From contig NZ_CP163444.1 in the NCBI RefSeq assembly GCF_041053105.1, positions 1-64,000 on the forward strand: 64,000 nt of DNA, written 5' to 3'. Below, piece after piece: positions 61,866 through 64,000 of this stretch. Under the pieces are notes generated by a model. The model had not been told where the DNA came from, did no database searches, and saw nothing but the letters and a program-made list of their open reading frames with translations. Source of the stretch: Streptomyces sp. R44 (GTDB lineage: Bacteria; Actinomycetota; Actinomycetes; Streptomycetales; Streptomycetaceae). Both the position numbers and the translations under genes were made by a program. Each line of letters begins with the position of its first letter. Position 1 is the first letter of the stretch.

Positions 61866-63086
61866 ATGACAGACATGAACAAGGCGAGCAAGGCACGAAC
61901 CGCGCTGGTCATCGGCGGCGGGATCGCCGGGCCTGTGACGGCGATGGCGCTGCGCAAGGCCGGCATCGAGGCGACCGTGTACGAGGCCTACCCCAGCCCC
62001 ACCGAGGGCGTCGGCGGCACCCTGACACTGGCCCCCAACGGCCAGGGAGCACTCGAACTCCTCGGTCTGAAGCAGGAGGTGACGCAGATCGGACTGCCGA
62101 TCGTGGGCACGGCACTGTCCTTCGGCAGCAAGAACATCACCATCCCGCAGCTCGACGGCGTCGCCCCGCCCCTGCAGGTCGACCGCAACGACCTGCACCG
62201 GGTGCTGCACCAGGCCGCCACCGCACAGGGCATCCGCATCGAACACCGCAAGCGCCTGATCGGCGCCGAACAGGACCGGACCGGGGTCACCGCACACTTC
62301 GCGGACGGCAGCACCGCCCGCGCGGACCTACTCATCGGCGCCGACGGCGTCCACTCCACCGTGCGCACGCTGATCGACCCCGACGCACCCGGCCCGCAGT
62401 ACACCGGCGTCCTCGGCTTCGAGGCGTCGGTGGACCACCCCGTCCCCGGGCCGGCCGGCATCACACACTTCGCGTTCGGCCGGCGGGCCTACTACCTCTA
62501 CTGGCGCGAGGCCGACGGCCGCACCCGGATCGGCTTCAACCTCCCGCACGACACCCCCATTCGCCTGAGCCAGGCCCGTACCATCCCCGCGGCACAGTGG
62601 TTGCAGGTCCTGCGCGACACCTACGGCCAGGACAACCCCGGCGGCGCTCTGGTCCGCGCGATCGACCCGGAGCAGCTCCAGGTCAACGGCTCGGTGTGGA
62701 TCATGCCGAGCGTGCCGCGCTGGCACAGCGGCCGGATGGTGCTGGCCGGCGACGCCGTACACGCCCCGTCCAACAGCTCCGGCCAGGGAGCCTCACTGGC
62801 AGCCGAGAGCGCCATCGAGCTGGCCCGGGCCCTTCGCGACCTGCCCCTCGAACAGGCACTGCCCGCCTACGAGCAGGCCCGCCGCCCCCGCGTCGAACAC
62901 ATCGCCGCGCAAGCCAGGAAAGTCAACCGGGTCAAAGCCCCCGGACCCGTCGCAGCCGCCGTCATGCCAGTCATGATGCGGGTACTCGTGAAGGTCGCCA
63001 TGAACCCCGAACGCAACTTCGGCCCCACCTGGCGCCACCACATCGACTGGGATCAGCCAGTCGCCCCGACCGCCGCCAGCCGCTGA
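61866..63086 (+). CDS. FAD-dependent (group A) monooxygenase
   Basis: 406 residues. GGGGAGAG precedes the ATG. ALVIGGGIAGPVTAMALRKA is the dinucleotide motif (about 13-32). ADLLIGADGVHSTVR is the DG motif. MVLAGDAVHAPSNSSGQGAS LAAESAIELARAL is the GD motif with second FAD contacts. It is similar to TetX/PHBH-like hydroxylases. The PadR gene 180 bp upstream suggests inducible drug or aromatic hydroxylation. The substrate is unknown. Confidence 0.92.
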   Translation: MTDMNKASKARTALVIGGGIAGPVTAMALRKAGIEATVYEAYPSPTEGVGGTLTLAPNGQGALELLGLKQEVTQIGLPIVGTALSFGSKNITIPQLDGVAPPLQVDRNDLHRVLHQAATAQGIRIEHRKRLIGAEQDRTGVTAHFADGSTARADLLIGADGVHSTVRTLIDPDAPGPQYTGVLGFEASVDHPVPGPAGITHFAFGRRAYYLYWREADGRTRIGFNLPHDTPIRLSQARTIPAAQWLQVLRDTYGQDNPGGALVRAIDPEQLQVNGSVWIMPSVPRWHSGRMVLAGDAVHAPSNSSGQGASLAAESAIELARALRDLPLEQALPAYEQARRPRVEHIAAQARKVNRVKAPGPVAAAVMPVMMRVLVKVAMNPERNFGPTWRHHIDWDQPVAPTAASR

Positions 63087-63242
63087 ACCCGCCGGGCGTG
63101 CGGGAGGCCCAACCACCCCACCCGCACGCCCACCACCCACCACCCACGACCCACAGCCCAGACAAGCCGAACCAGGACCGCAACCCGCAACCCGCAACAC
63201 CATGGCGCCCACCACCGGGACCCGGCAGCACAGACAGACCAC

Positions 63243-63390
63243 CCCCAAGGCGAAAGAAGCGCGGGGAACAGTCCCTGCCGTTGCACATCACACCGCCGCG
63301 GCCGGAACCATCCCCACGCGGACGGCAAGCAGACCCTGGTGGTGGTCGTCGTACAGCTGACGGGGCCATCCCTGCGCAAGCGGGAAACTC
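63243..63390 (+). CRISPR. Three degenerate CRISPR repeats
   Basis: Units 63243-63271 (right half GCGCGGGGAACAG only), 63304-63332 (GGAACCATCCCCACG...GGCAAGCAG) and 63362-63390 (GGGGCCATCCCTGCG...CGGGAAACTC). The first two start 61 bp apart, the last two 58 bp. The array ends 10 bp before the stop of a small gene. Confidence 0.6.
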
Positions 63391-63400
63391 TATCGATGCG

Positions 63401-63632
63401 TCAGCGGGCAGCGAGCAGCCCCATCAGCCGCTGCATCGTTGCTTCGTCGATCCGGGTCACCGTGTACAGCAGGCTGCTGTCCGGCATCGCGACGCCAATG
63501 TGGACGCCGCACGGGGTGCGGACTGCGCTGTCAGGACCGCCGACGAGGAACACGGCCTCGGACGTGCAGGGGGCCGGCGGCTTGTTGGTCGTCGTGATCT
63601 GCTCGGAACAGGCCGGTACCGCGATGGTCATG
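63401..63632 (-). CDS. Small orphan protein, 76 residues
   Basis: AAGGAG lies at good distance from the ATG. MTIAVPACSEQITTTNKPPA then EAVFLVGGPDSAVRTPCGVH IGVAMPDSSLLYTVTRIDEA TMQRLMGLLAAR. The family is unknown. The beta-rich middle and the C-terminal helix could be a small regulatory or binding domain. It reads towards the CRISPR remnant. Confidence 0.6.
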
Positions 63633-64000
63633 CAGTGGCACTCCTTACTGAAGGTGTACGCCCGCTGCGATGGTACGCGCCACGGGCCCAAAGCAACGGC
63701 GACCTCGTTCGCAGCCGATCGCAATGGGCGCGTATGGCTTCGGCAATGCCGCGACCACCCCGACCCCCCGCTGAATGGGTTGCGTCGGACGCGCAGTTGG
63801 CAGCCGTCCAGGTCGCGGTAATCCGTCAGTGGCTGTGATCCGGATGCGGGCCGCCCTGGAAGGGGACACAGGCGGGCGCATGATTGGGCCAACGCCCGCT
63901 GACGACCCACTGCCGGCACTTGCGAGGCGGCCATCGGCGCGGCCCGGCTTGTTGCACCACAGGAGGCTCCTGCAAGCTCTGGTCTGCCACTACGGAGCCA
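63633..64000. other. Terminal stretch without a supported gene
   Basis: About 370 bp to the window edge. It must hold the promoter of the small gene at its left end. A gene may start beyond the edge. Confidence 0.35.

Noticed and set aside
62578..62606. ACCATCCCCGCGGCACAGTGG inside the flavin monooxygenase gene
   Set aside because: It encodes conserved residues (RTIPAAQWL) of the enzyme, so the match to the repeat is chance.

Overview
The window is high-GC actinomycete DNA and almost certainly comes from Streptomyces. The evidence is strong GC bias at third codon positions, GTG and TTG starts, mycothiol-type DinB proteins, Tat and lipobox signals, and above all a tap-tpg pair (53.0-55.1 kb on the forward map, both genes on the minus strand). 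Tap and Tpg cap the telomeres of linear Streptomyces chromosomes and plasmids. Their presence, with at least eight complete or broken transposase loci, places this DNA in an accessory arm or a linear plasmid rather than the conserved core.

Layout. 0-1 kb: remains of a CRISPR array abutting a broken IS630 transposase. 1-9.7 kb: single genes (MpaB-type oxygenase, His-rich secreted protein, glutamate-cysteine-ligase-like enzyme, TerD protein, B-lectin) with a decayed CRISPR locus and leader at 5.1-5.5 kb. 9.7-16 kb: heavily damaged zone with IS5 pieces, a PQQ beta-propeller gene cut by an IS427-type element, a cyclophilin fragment, more CRISPR repeats and a DEDDh exonuclease. 16-23.6 kb: an orphan protein, an IS110 element, a broken MFS gene, a quinone oxidoreductase between 55-bp direct repeats, more CRISPR repeats and a VOC protein. 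23.9-30.9 kb: an arsenic resistance island (MFS, two flavoproteins, two ArsR, an ArsN1-like acetyltransferase, aquaporin, ArsC) with visible operators. 31-39 kb: two broken IS5 transposases, a DinB/WYL pair, a fused phosphatase-GT20 synthase and a decayed second IS110 copy. 39-45.4 kb: a Tat-exported protein and a divergent two-component/ABC-efflux block. 45.6-52 kb: small unlinked genes (hydrolase, tandem SMI1 protein, lipoprotein). 52.2-59.9 kb: telomere operon followed by sbcC-sbcD. 60-64 kb: PadR regulator with flavin monooxygenase, final CRISPR repeats and a small orphan gene.

The most unusual feature is a scatter of about nineteen degenerate type I-E-like repeats, all in the same orientation, at seven loci across 63 kb. 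Several pairs keep the exact 61-bp period (29-bp repeat plus 32-bp spacer), and two loci keep a related 70-bp leader-like flank. No cas gene is visible. The repeats sit at module edges, next to the 3' ends of terD, a small membrane protein gene, the exonuclease gene and the 63.4-kb orphan gene, and next to truncated genes. This suggests that arrays were broken up by repeated insertion and deletion.

The working parts look like three functional blocks. The first is arsenic detoxification: arsenate reduction by ArsC, probable passive As(III) exit through an aquaporin, flavoenzyme and acetyltransferase chemistry for organoarsenicals, and no Acr3 or ArsB pump. The second is envelope stress or efflux: a sensor kinase and regulator divergent from lipoprotein, adaptor, ATPase and permease. 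The third is linear-end maintenance: a small HTH protein, Tap and Tpg in one operon with a palindromic operator, next to the SbcCD nuclease.
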